Shown in pieces: positions 16,762 to 24,804 of a stretch of 64,000 bases of DNA. The stretch is from Tildeniella nuda ZEHNDER 1965/U140 (GTDB taxonomy: Bacteria > Cyanobacteriota > Cyanobacteriia > Leptolyngbyales > Leptolyngbyaceae). Positions within the stretch are counted from its first letter, which is position 1; every line of letters starts with the position of its first letter. Made by a program: the position numbers and the translations under genes. The stretch is taken from contig JAHHIG010000002.1 of the NCBI GenBank assembly GCA_019358895.1, positions 124,001 through 188,000 of the forward strand, in the 5' to 3' direction. The notes beneath the pieces are model-generated. The model saw only the letters and a list, made by a program, of their open reading frames with translations. It was not told the DNA's origin and made no database searches.

Positions 16762-17397
16762 ATGGTAGCGGCAGTTGAACTTGACCCCACAACGGCGATT
16801 TACGATGAAGTATTGCCTGCGCGAAAACCGTGGGCAAAGGTGCTGACGAAAGGACAAGTGCTGCGAATTGTGGATTTGGGTGGCAATCAGGCGGTGGATT
16901 TTCTCGTTTATAACGCGGATGATCCGAGTGAACGCTACAGTGCGCCGGATACGATTCGCGCTCAGGGCAATATTTTTATCACCACAGGCACAAAGCTGTA
17001 TTCCAACGATGGGAATGTGCTGATGACGGTGCTGAAAGACACCTGCGGACGGCATGATACGTCGGGCGGCGCGTGTAGCTGTGAGAGTAATTCGGTGCGC
17101 TTTGGGTTGGATAAAAAATGGCAGCACGCTTGTGTGGAAAATTTTCTCTATGCCATTAAGGATTACGGCTTGGGCAAACGGGATATGACCAGCAACATCA
17201 ACTTTTTTATGAATGTGCCTGTGAGTGAAGACGGCACGCTTGAAATTGTGGATGGTATTTCTGATCCGGGTAGCATTGTGGATTTGCGATCGGAGATGAA
17301 CACACTGGTGGCGATTTCTAACTGTCCGCAGATGAACAACCCCTGTAATGGCTACAACCCAACTCCCATTCAGTTAATCATTTGGGATGCAGTGTAA
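16762..17397 (+). CDS. DUF1989 protein, UAAP2 type (carboxyguanidine deiminase subunit)
   Basis: Urea amidolyase-associated protein 2 family (211 aa), partner of the UAAP1 protein 369 bp upstream. Family blocks are TAIYDEVLPARKPWAKVL, GRHDTSGGACSCESNSVRFG (His and Cys residues likely to bind metal), DLRSEMNTLVAISNCPQMNN and the terminal NPTPIQLIIWDAV. Expected to complete the heteromeric carboxyguanidine deiminase. In most genomes the pair is nearly contiguous and followed by the biotin-dependent carboxylase; here repeats separate the two and the carboxylase is absent. A gene for it elsewhere in the genome would be needed. Confidence 0.9.
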   Translation: MVAAVELDPTTAIYDEVLPARKPWAKVLTKGQVLRIVDLGGNQAVDFLVYNADDPSERYSAPDTIRAQGNIFITTGTKLYSNDGNVLMTVLKDTCGRHDTSGGACSCESNSVRFGLDKKWQHACVENFLYAIKDYGLGKRDMTSNINFFMNVPVSEDGTLEIVDGISDPGSIVDLRSEMNTLVAISNCPQMNNPCNGYNPTPIQLIIWDAV

Positions 17398-17402
17398 GGG
17401 TT

Positions 17403-17472
17403 TGTAAGAAACCGGGTTTCTGGAGATGGTTTGAGTACTCAAACGACATATTTGTAAAGAAACCCGGTTTCT
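17403..17472. repeat. Triple-palindrome element downstream of UAAP2
   Basis: Two copies of TTTGTAA(A)GAAACC end in palindromes AGAAACCGGGTTTCT (17407-17421) and AGAAACCCGGTTTCT (17458-17472). Between them lies a perfect 16-bp palindrome GTTTGAGTACTCAAAC (17429-17444). Starting 6 bases after the UAAP2 stop, it may act as a terminator; the GTAAGAAACCGGGTTTCT type is a repeat I recall from cyanobacterial genomes. Confidence 0.65.
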
Positions 17473-17515
17473 AGTCGCTGCACCGTATGCTGAATCAAGA
17501 GTTCTGCGTTCTCCA

Positions 17516-18274
17516 ATGTCAACTATGGGCACACGTCTCAGTTCGATCGCGCTCGTTACTCTTGCCGCAACTCTGCTTTCATCCATCGCTCAAGCCAGTC
17601 CTTCTGGTGGCGCGATCGAGCCAAAGTTAGGTGCTATGGTTTGCATCAATGGGCACTACAACTCAGATGGTGGCACCTTCATTTGTACAGCGACCACACC
17701 GAAGACAGATTCGATGGTTTGCTTTGATGGCTACCCAAATGCAGAGGGTACAGCAGTCATCTGTAACCAGTTTATCGAGAGCCGTCAGTGGTTGGAAAAC
17801 GAGATTCGTAGAGACTCTAATCGTAGGTCCAGGCGCTCTAGAACCCCTCCTCCCCCCGCTCGGAAAGCACTTTTCACTTTAATTAGCTATGAGAATCTCT
17901 ATGACGGACTCTATAATTACGTTGTCGTAGATGCCGATGGATGGGTTAGTAAGGGACGTGTAGAAACTAGTGCGCGTTGGGGAGCGTGTAGGGGTTGCGG
18001 GTCTGGAAGGATTAATACTGAACAACTGGTGCAGTTTGAGCAGCGGATCAACCAACTGACGCTTACACCCCAAGCTAAACGTCCTAAAAAGATGAATGGA
18101 AAGCGACACACGGTAATTCTCATTCAGCAACATGGAGTCATTGAGCGCCGTGATTATGTTGACGGTTTACCCCCAGACCTTCATCGGTTCGTTGAGGAGA
18201 CAACTTTTCTGGTGCAGGAAGCTAAAGATAAAGCCTTAGATGAACTGTTTCGTCGTGCTACACCGCGCAAGTAA
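17516..18274 (+). CDS. Exported protein of unknown function (252 aa)
   Basis: I do not recognise the family. A signal peptide (residues 1-28, ending IAQAS) is followed by two short Cys-paired repeats, MVCINGHYNSDGGTFIC and MVCFDGYPNAEGTAVIC, which look like small disulfide loops. Then come a basic, Arg/Ser-rich and poly-Pro stretch (RRSRRSRTPPPPAR) and a globular C-terminal domain with WGACRGCGSG and many charged residues. Start ATG 17516; ATG 17525 is an alternative. The guanidine genes lie just upstream on the same strand, but the palindromic element between them argues against co-transcription. Confidence 0.7.
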   Translation: MSTMGTRLSSIALVTLAATLLSSIAQASPSGGAIEPKLGAMVCINGHYNSDGGTFICTATTPKTDSMVCFDGYPNAEGTAVICNQFIESRQWLENEIRRDSNRRSRRSRTPPPPARKALFTLISYENLYDGLYNYVVVDADGWVSKGRVETSARWGACRGCGSGRINTEQLVQFEQRINQLTLTPQAKRPKKMNGKRHTVILIQQHGVIERRDYVDGLPPDLHRFVEETTFLVQEAKDKALDELFRRATPRK

Positions 18275-18299
18275 TTTGGCTTCTGTTACTCAAGAATAA

Positions 18300-18677
18300 G
18301 AGTCTTTCTGTTTGAAGTTTCAACGTTCCCCTTAAAAGTGAGAGGCTCTTTGCTTGCGATCGGAACGTTTTTATTTAAACACAGTATGTTCTCGTCTAAT
18401 GACGGACAATTCCTGTTTTGGGGCAGGATATTCCTGCTTGAAGCCAGAACACTCCTGTTCTGAGTGAGACAACTCTTGCCCGAAATAGGAACATTCCTAT
18501 CTGAAATCAGACCGTTCCTATTTGAAACAGAAACACTCCTGTTTTAAGTTGGATGATTTCTGTTTGAGATGAGAAAAACTTATCTCTCAATAGGAACGTT
18601 CTCGCTCAAAACAGGAATTGTCTCATCGAAAGTCGCAACGATCGCGTTTCAAATCAGAACATTGCGACTTCAAACCA
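18300..18677. repeat. 21-bp degenerate tandem repeat array, locus 2 (18 units)
   Basis: Eighteen consecutive units at 18300 + 21n with no insertion or deletion over 378 bp. The core is GAACATTCCTGTTTGAAA-like: a G-A start, a TTCCT or CTCCT block at positions 6-10, TTTGA in the middle and an A-rich end. Pairs of units often share fewer than two thirds of their bases, yet length is invariant. Every reading frame I checked has stops within the array, so it is not a simple protein-coding repeat. It occupies the spacer between the exported unknown and gatA, whose 3' ends face each other. Confidence 0.9.
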
Positions 18678-18783
18678 AAGCGCTCTAAGTTTTTCTTATA
18701 GACTTTCGCCGTCCAGTGAGAATGGTGTCGTTTCAGATAAGAGAACTTGATGTTTTTGCCTCATGTTTGCTGCTTGCGATCGC

Positions 18784-20235
18784 TCACTCCAGGATCGGCG
18801 CTTGCTTGTGCCATTCGGTTGACTGCTCATACGCATAAGCGACCTGCAAGACCTGATCTTCGCGCAGAACGTTGCCGATAATTTGGAGACCGATCGGCAA
18901 ACCTTGACCGTCAAAGCCACAGGGAACGCTAATGCCGGGAAGTCCCGCCAGGTTCACGGGAATCGTCATCAGGTCAATGAGATACATACTGAGGGGATCG
19001 GTGGTTTTGTCGCCTGCTTTGAACGCGGTGGAGGGTGCAGTCGGACTCACCAGCACATCCACCTGCCCAAAGGCGGCTTCAAAGTCCTGTTTGATCAGCG
19101 TCCGCACTTTTTGCGCTTTGAGGTAGTACGCATCGTAGTAGCCAGCCGAGAGCGCGTAGGTGCCAATCATAATCCGGCGTTTGACCTCGGCACCAAAGCC
19201 TTCAGCACGAGTGCGGGTATACATATCCATCAGGTTTTCGGCATCAGGAATGCGGGCACCGTACTTTACGCCGTCATAGCGGGCGAGATTTGCTGATGCT
19301 TCGGAGGGCGCGATGATGTAATACGCCGCAATGCCGTACCGAAACCGGGGGCAGGAGATTTCCTGAATTTCGGCTCCCAGTACCTTTAGCTGGTCGATCG
19401 CCCCTTGCACCGCTTTCTCCACCGCTGGATCTAGCCCTTCTTCAAAGGTTTCCTTAATGACACCGACTTTTTTGCCTTTGAGGTCAGGTGTGAGGTATTG
19501 CGTGTAGTCGGGCACGTCAACCTTGAGGCTGGTCGAGTCCTGGGGATCGTAGCCTGCGATCGCGCTCAGCAAAATGGCGGCATCTTCCACCGATCGCCCA
19601 AAGGGTCCGATTTGATCCAGCGAAGACGCGAATGCCACTAAGCCATACCGCGACACTAAGCCATAGGTCGGCTTCATGCCCACAATGCCGCAGAACGAAG
19701 CAGGCTGACGAATCGAGCCGCCTGTATCAGAACCCAGCGACACGGTACATTCTCCCGCAGCCACAGCCGCGGCTGAGCCACCCGATGAGCCACCGGGCAC
19801 TCGTGAGGTGTCCCACGGGTTCGCCGTGAGTTGAAACGCCGAGGTTTCCGTTGAACCGCCCATCGCAAATTCATCCAGATTCGTCTTCCCAACGGTGACG
19901 GCTCCAGCATCCGCAAGCTTTAGCGTCACGGTCGATTCATAGGGCGGCACAAAATTTTCGAGAATACGAGACGCACAGGTGGTGGGAATACCTTTGGTAC
20001 ACAGGTTATCTTTAATGCCGATCGGCACTCCCGCCAGCAGCCCAATGTCTTCACCCGCTGCAATCCTGGCATCCACCCGTTGCGCTTGTTCTAGAGCATG
20101 ATTCGCTGTGACGTGCAAAAAGCTATGCAGCGTTGGCTCCAAGGAATGAATCCGATCGAGCGCCTGTTGCGTAATTTCAACCGCCGATCGCTCTTTACTA
20201 ATGAGCTGCTGGTGCAGTTCACGGATGGATGCCAT
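18784..20235 (-). CDS. gatA: Asp-tRNA(Asn)/Glu-tRNA(Gln) amidotransferase subunit A
   Basis: Amidase-signature subunit that releases ammonia from glutamine for tRNA-dependent amidation of misacylated Glu-tRNA(Gln). The Ser-cisSer-Lys triad is visible: Lys in [10 protein letters not shown], Ser in [12 protein letters not shown] and the nucleophile in [12 protein letters not shown]. The frame opens at 20262, but ATG 20235 ([11 protein letters not shown]) has AGGAGA eight bases upstream and matches the family start, giving 483 aa. It stands alone; gatB and gatC are not in the window, which is usual in cyanobacteria. Confidence 0.97.
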   Translation of the reverse strand: MASIRELHQQLISKERSAVEITQQALDRIHSLEPTLHSFLHVTANHALEQAQRVDARIAAGEDIGLLAGVPIGIKDNLCTKGIPTTCASRILENFVPPYESTVTLKLADAGAVTVGKTNLDEFAMGGSTETSAFQLTANPWDTSRVPGGSSGGSAAAVAAGECTVSLGSDTGGSIRQPASFCGIVGMKPTYGLVSRYGLVAFASSLDQIGPFGRSVEDAAILLSAIAGYDPQDSTSLKVDVPDYTQYLTPDLKGKKVGVIKETFEEGLDPAVEKAVQGAIDQLKVLGAEIQEISCPRFRYGIAAYYIIAPSEASANLARYDGVKYGARIPDAENLMDMYTRTRAEGFGAEVKRRIMIGTYALSAGYYDAYYLKAQKVRTLIKQDFEAAFGQVDVLVSPTAPSTAFKAGDKTTDPLSMYLIDLMTIPVNLAGLPGISVPCGFDGQGLPIGLQIIGNVLREDQVLQVAYAYEQSTEWHKQAPILE

Positions 20236-20316
20236 GCCACAATCTCCTGACTCAACGTGCAAACTACAGTATACGGTTCAGCGCAACGGCGATCGCTGGT
20301 TTAGCGGGCAGAGAAA

Positions 20317-20467
<151 letters not shown>

Positions 20468-20497
20468 GGGATTCTGACGGTCTAAAGCTTTCAGTCA

Positions 20498-20588
20498 GAA
20501 CTTACGCCTTTTAACCAAAACCTTGGAGGTTTAAGCGACTAGATTGGGACGATGCTTGGTTAAACTCTTCGAGGTTTACGTCAGTCCT
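20498..20588. repeat. Degenerate palindromic element, possible MITE remnant
   Basis: GAACTTACGC near the left end is loosely mirrored by TTTACGTCAGTCC at the right. Each half holds a small hairpin of the type AAACCTC..GAGGTTT next to TTAACC/GGTTAA. A similar half-element, GGTTAAACCTCCGAGGTTTG followed by CGTAAG, is at 34321-34346. The ends resemble those of the 8116-8213 element. Confidence 0.45.
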
Positions 20589-20693
20589 CATGAGTACCGA
20601 TTCATTCGGACGATCGCTAGCAGCCTAAAATAGAGAGACGCTGAGGTGCCAGGGCTGCCTGAGTTGTAGTGATTAGTTTGCGGTTGAAAATGT

Positions 20694-21470
20694 ATGGCGA
20701 TCGTCTCAAAATGTCTGTTTCCGATTCGCTGGTCTGGTTGGCTAGCTGGGCTTCTAGTAGTTTGCTTCACTCTGTTTGGCTGCTCCACGCCGATGAAAGC
20801 CGATAGCCAGATTAGTCCGCAGCTCAAAGAGCAAGTCTTGCAGATCATTCGAGAGAACCCAGAAGCCATTCTCGATTCGGTGCAGGCGTACCAGCGCAAG
20901 CAACAAGCCGCCCAACAGCAAGAGCAGCAAGCGTTCTTACAGCAGACGAAGACCAATCCCAAAGCGGTCATTGGGTCATCTCCCACGACAGGCGCAAAAG
21001 CAGGCAAGGTTTTGCTGGTGGAGTTTTCCGACTTCCAATGTCCCTATTGCAGCAAGGCAAGCGCCATTCTAAAGCCGTTTATGGCAAAGCATAGCGATGT
21101 CGTGACGCTGGTTTACAAGCACTTTCCACTGACGAGCATTCATGCCGAAGCGATGCCTGCTGCGAAAGCGTCTTGGGCAGCGGGTCAGCAAGGCAAGTTT
21201 TGGGCGTATCACGATGCTCTTTTTACGCAGCAAGAACAGCTTGGCGAGGCACTCTATCAGGCAACAGCAAAGTCGCTGAAGCTGGATTTGGCGCGCTTCG
21301 ATCGCGATCGTGCGATCGCCGAAACTGAGATTCAGAAAGATATTGAGCTTGGCAAAAAGCTGGGGCTTTCCGGCACTCCCTTCTTCATCATGAATGGGGA
21401 AACATTGACCGGGGTTAGCTCTGTAGAGGAACTGGAGGACGTGTTAGAGCGCGTTAGCAAGGTGCGCTAA
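20694..21470 (+). CDS. DsbA-family thiol oxidoreductase, predicted lipoprotein
   Basis: 258 aa with a lipoprotein signal (lipobox LFGC, Cys30), a Gln-rich helical spacer (about 40-90) and a DsbA/DSBA-like thioredoxin domain. The active site is CPYC (Cys116, Cys119) in VEFSDFQCPYCSKAS, and the cis-proline region is LSGTPFFIMNG. It should be tethered to the outer face of the plasma membrane or the outer membrane and catalyse disulfide formation or isomerisation in exported proteins. Several exported neighbours contain paired Cys. It stands alone, about 35 bp ahead of the PPC-domain gene on the same strand. Confidence 0.92.
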   Translation: MAIVSKCLFPIRWSGWLAGLLVVCFTLFGCSTPMKADSQISPQLKEQVLQIIRENPEAILDSVQAYQRKQQAAQQQEQQAFLQQTKTNPKAVIGSSPTTGAKAGKVLLVEFSDFQCPYCSKASAILKPFMAKHSDVVTLVYKHFPLTSIHAEAMPAAKASWAAGQQGKFWAYHDALFTQQEQLGEALYQATAKSLKLDLARFDRDRAIAETEIQKDIELGKKLGLSGTPFFIMNGETLTGVSSVEELEDVLERVSKVR

Positions 21471-21550
21471 GAAACCACGTCTTGTTCAGGCATCACTGAG
21501 CCATAATGTTCACGGGCTTGAATCCCCCCAACTCTCAACCAACTGCGTTC

Positions 21551-22003
21551 ATGAATCATTGTTTGACTGTCGGATTTCGTCTTGCGCTCATTATTCCGTT
21601 TGCGCTGGTTACAGTTGGCACAAGTGCGTTGAGAGGGAATGCCCAAAGCGCACTCTACAAGCCTATTTCAATCACGTCTGGGAAAACGATAACAGATAAA
21701 CTAACCGATAAGGATATCCCCACTGGGCAGGGTGGGTTTGCACGAGACTATGTGCTGTCGCTGAAAGAGGGCGATCAACTGTCGATCGATCTCACTTCCG
21801 AAAACTTCGACACGATCGTCGCCCTGATCGGGAGCGACGGTTCTACCATTGCTGAGAATGATGACGGACCTGATGGCAGTACCAGTTCGCTCTTATTCAC
21901 CCGCATTACCAAAGCTGGCACCTATTTTATTCGCGTTCGTGCCTTCGGTGAACTGGCTGGCGGGAACTTCAAACTCAAGGTCACACTGCTGAAACCGCTG
22001 TAG
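21551..22003 (+). CDS. Exported PPC-domain protein
   Basis: Bacterial pre-peptidase C-terminal (PPC) beta-sandwich domain: YVLSLKEGDQLSIDLTSENF, DTIVALIGSDGSTIAENDDG and GTYFIRVRAFGELAGGNFKL are the usual blocks. The domain covers nearly the whole mature protein, with no peptidase attached. ATG 21551 (MNHCLTVGFRLALIIPFALV) begins a clear signal peptide. An upstream in-frame ATG at 21506 would add 15 residues that do not look like signal sequence. Probably an exported binding protein; no specific role can be assigned. Confidence 0.85.
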   Translation: MNHCLTVGFRLALIIPFALVTVGTSALRGNAQSALYKPISITSGKTITDKLTDKDIPTGQGGFARDYVLSLKEGDQLSIDLTSENFDTIVALIGSDGSTIAENDDGPDGSTSSLLFTRITKAGTYFIRVRAFGELAGGNFKLKVTLLKPL

Positions 22004-22140
22004 GTGAATCGTTTTTCTGCATGATCGTTGAGCGTAGCCACCAAACTGTTCGATCGGATGCAGGCGCAAGCCATCTCCATGTTTCAACGTCTTGAAGAGT
22101 TGCGTGGTCAAGCCTCATGTCAGCCGATCGCTAAAGCTAT

Positions 22141-24798
22141 TCAGTTCACCCTGGCACGAAAGCGAATGAAGCCGTAAGCATTGTTTGGCGTACCGGGTGC
22201 AGTGGCATTAGGCAAGCTTGCCGGACTCTTGACGACATTCACCACCACGGCTCCATTGCTATTGGTAGCAGAGCAGGAAACCGAGGGAGTCGCACCAGGG
22301 TTGAAAAACTGCCCTCCGTCAGCATCGGGGACGTTGGTCAAGTTGGTCGATGTGGCACCGATCGTCAGATTAATCCCCGACTCTGGTGCGCTACTAAACG
22401 AGGTCGGTACAAAGGTGCTGTTGCTTGGCACTAAATCACAGAGATTAATATTAGTTGCCGCCGCTCCGCCATCTGAGAGAAAGTAAATTGTATACTCCAA
22501 CAAATCTCCTGGCTTAATTGCGCCGCCATTGATTGCGCCCCGCAAATAGGTACTGATACCGCTAGTTCCATCAATAGGAGTGGACCAGTTGGCTGCATTG
22601 TCGTTGGTAGAACCAGGGTCATCTACTGTAGTCGTGATGTTGACTCCGTTCAATGCTGTAATACGTTTGACCAGAAGAATCTGAGGCGTTGCACCTGCTG
22701 TCACGATCGTCGTTGGATCACTGCTGCTGTTGTTACCCGTGTTGCCGTCGCTGCCACCGGAAACCGTAGCGGTGTTGGTGACGCTGGCAGGGGCGTTTGC
22801 TGCCACACTGACGGTCAGCGTGACCACAGGATAGCTGGCAAGGGCAGCCAGAGCATCGGAACGGGTGCAAGTAGCGGTTTGTCCAGCGATCGAACAGGTC
22901 CAACCTGTGCCGCTGGCAGCGGTGGGAGTGAGACCAGCAGGTAGGGTATCAGTGACGGTGACGGTGCCACTGCTGGCAATGCCGCCGCTATTGGTGACGG
23001 TGATGGTGTAAGTCCCGGTGCTGCCCTGGGTAAAGTTGCCCGTGTGAGCTTTGGCGATCGTTTCGTCGGGTGTGTTGGGGATAATATTCACGGTCGTAGA
23101 AGCAGCAGAACTGGGAACATACGTCCAGATGTCCAGTCCTTTCGCATCGCCGAATGCGCCCGTACAGGAGGCGTTGGTATTGGTTCCGCTCGAACCGAAG
23201 CCCCGTTGCGTTGAGGTGGTATTGAAGCCCGTAATCGGGTTGCTGTTGGGAATGGACGGTGGAGCGATGCCACAGAGGACGCTGCCAACTGTACCGACTG
23301 TGACTCCGCCGATCGTCTTGTACCCGCGATCGTCATAAAAACCAGTGGTGTTACCCAAAGGGTTGGACGCATTCAGCAGGGTAAAGCTGGGTCCACCACG
23401 GATACTACTTTCAGCGTCCAGTAAGGGAAAGTGGTATTCACCATTCCGCACTGTAATCCGAACAGGATAGTTAGAACCAACGGGAAAAAAGGTACCACTG
23501 TTGTCTTTGCCATCCCAGGCGATCGTTTGGATGCCAGCCGTGGTGATTAATCCAACCAATCTGCGGTTTTGGATATTGGTCGGGTCAAAGTTAACCCCAT
23601 CGCGGCTGATGATGATTTCATAACTACCTGGCACGTTGCTGTTAAAGCGAAAGGTACCACCCGTATTTTGAGCAGAGGTGTTGCCAGTCACAGTGCCCGT
23701 GAAACTGGCAGCGCTGACCATTGGAGTAGTGGGGATGAGTGGAATGCCAAGGGCGGCGATCGACTCCGTTGCACCAGCACTGCTCATCGGATTATTGAAG
23801 AAAATGACGTGATTTGGCAGCGCCAGGTTGGTTCCGCCCTGAAGCACTGTAAGTTGAGCACTATTTCCTAAAACGTCGTGATAGAGAGGCGTTTGCCCAT
23901 CACTATCATAAAAACCAACGTCGTTGCCATACATCACCCACCCATTTGCATCCAGTCCATTCAGGTCAGTGGTATAGCGATAGCCATCTTTTGTCACCAT
24001 GTAGACATCGGACTCAACAGGTCTACTGTTCCCTCCCGTAAAGAGTGCCAGGTAGTTGGCAAACAGTCGTCCGTTGATATCCGTCGTTGAGGTCAGGCTG
24101 CTGCGAACCGTCACATCCCAGGCAGAGGTACTGGTTGTCTGGCTGGCATTGAAGTTGTTGGCGCTGGTCATGGCGATCTCTGCCGTTGGACCTCCACCTG
24201 CGGTACTGTTGCCGCCAGAAGGACCGTAAAACGCAACGTTATAAATGCCGCTGGTGGGAGCTTGATAAAAGCAGGGAACATAGCCCGATGCGACCTGACC
24301 GCCCGGTGTAGCAGTTAATGGATTCGTGATGGTGTCGGGTCCTGCCAACTCTTGGGCGCGGCTGATGATCTTGCCCTGATTGGTGTTTAAGGTTGTGGCT
24401 CTTTGGGTAGAACATTGATAGTTGGGCGTTGGAATCGTCTCATTACCGATACGTCCTGACACCGTACCAGGGTTGAAAATGACTACATCACCAGACGTAG
24501 CGCCATTCGCAACCCCTACGGCTGTTGAACCCACCAGGATGTACTCACCTGCGTTGACATAGACTTGCAACAAGGTGCGGCGCAGCAGGGAGTTATCCAC
24601 CGGGGCTGTCGGTCCGTACCGAGTGCCTGCTACCCACTCCAGACTGGCTCTAAACCCTGTGGCACTGCTAGGGTAGAGGTTGCGGCTCCCTTCTGCCTGT
24701 ACTGGGCTAGACCAACTGCCGATCGCGCAAAGCAGGACAGCACTGCTGAGCAGTTTGCCTCTAAAGGGTAGATGTGTAAACAAGCGGCTCATAGTCAT
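22141..24798 (-). CDS. Exported DUF11/Ig-like surface protein (885 aa), last gene of cluster
   Basis: A signal peptide (about 1-36, ending VQA) is followed by a long Thr/Ser/Gly/Asn-rich beta-structured protein. About residues 370-470 resemble a FlgD-type Ig fold (SYEIIISRDGVNFD, TIAWDGKDNSGTFFPVGSNY). About residues 580-705 form a DUF11 repeat (GTYTITVTNSGGIASSGTV, TDTLPAGLTP, VTNTATVSGGSDGNTGNNSS). The C-terminal part is a second such repeat with paired Cys. It begins 6 bp after the barrel gene ends, so the two are clearly co-transcribed. Likely cell-surface or secreted; its ligand is unknown. Confidence 0.8.
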   Translation of the reverse strand: MTMSRLFTHLPFRGKLLSSAVLLCAIGSWSSPVQAEGSRNLYPSSATGFRASLEWVAGTRYGPTAPVDNSLLRRTLLQVYVNAGEYILVGSTAVGVANGATSGDVVIFNPGTVSGRIGNETIPTPNYQCSTQRATTLNTNQGKIISRAQELAGPDTITNPLTATPGGQVASGYVPCFYQAPTSGIYNVAFYGPSGGNSTAGGGPTAEIAMTSANNFNASQTTSTSAWDVTVRSSLTSTTDINGRLFANYLALFTGGNSRPVESDVYMVTKDGYRYTTDLNGLDANGWVMYGNDVGFYDSDGQTPLYHDVLGNSAQLTVLQGGTNLALPNHVIFFNNPMSSAGATESIAALGIPLIPTTPMVSAASFTGTVTGNTSAQNTGGTFRFNSNVPGSYEIIISRDGVNFDPTNIQNRRLVGLITTAGIQTIAWDGKDNSGTFFPVGSNYPVRITVRNGEYHFPLLDAESSIRGGPSFTLLNASNPLGNTTGFYDDRGYKTIGGVTVGTVGSVLCGIAPPSIPNSNPITGFNTTSTQRGFGSSGTNTNASCTGAFGDAKGLDIWTYVPSSAASTTVNIIPNTPDETIAKAHTGNFTQGSTGTYTITVTNSGGIASSGTVTVTDTLPAGLTPTAASGTGWTCSIAGQTATCTRSDALAALASYPVVTLTVSVAANAPASVTNTATVSGGSDGNTGNNSSSDPTTIVTAGATPQILLVKRITALNGVNITTTVDDPGSTNDNAANWSTPIDGTSGISTYLRGAINGGAIKPGDLLEYTIYFLSDGGAAATNINLCDLVPSNSTFVPTSFSSAPESGINLTIGATSTNLTNVPDADGGQFFNPGATPSVSCSATNSNGAVVVNVVKSPASLPNATAPGTPNNAYGFIRFRARVN

Positions 24799-24804
24799 TA
24801 CGGC

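Noticed and set aside
18675-18920. Short minus-strand frame overlapping the start of the gatA coding region
   Set aside because: It lies over the 3' end of gatA in another frame and over the last repeat unit; gatA is well conserved.
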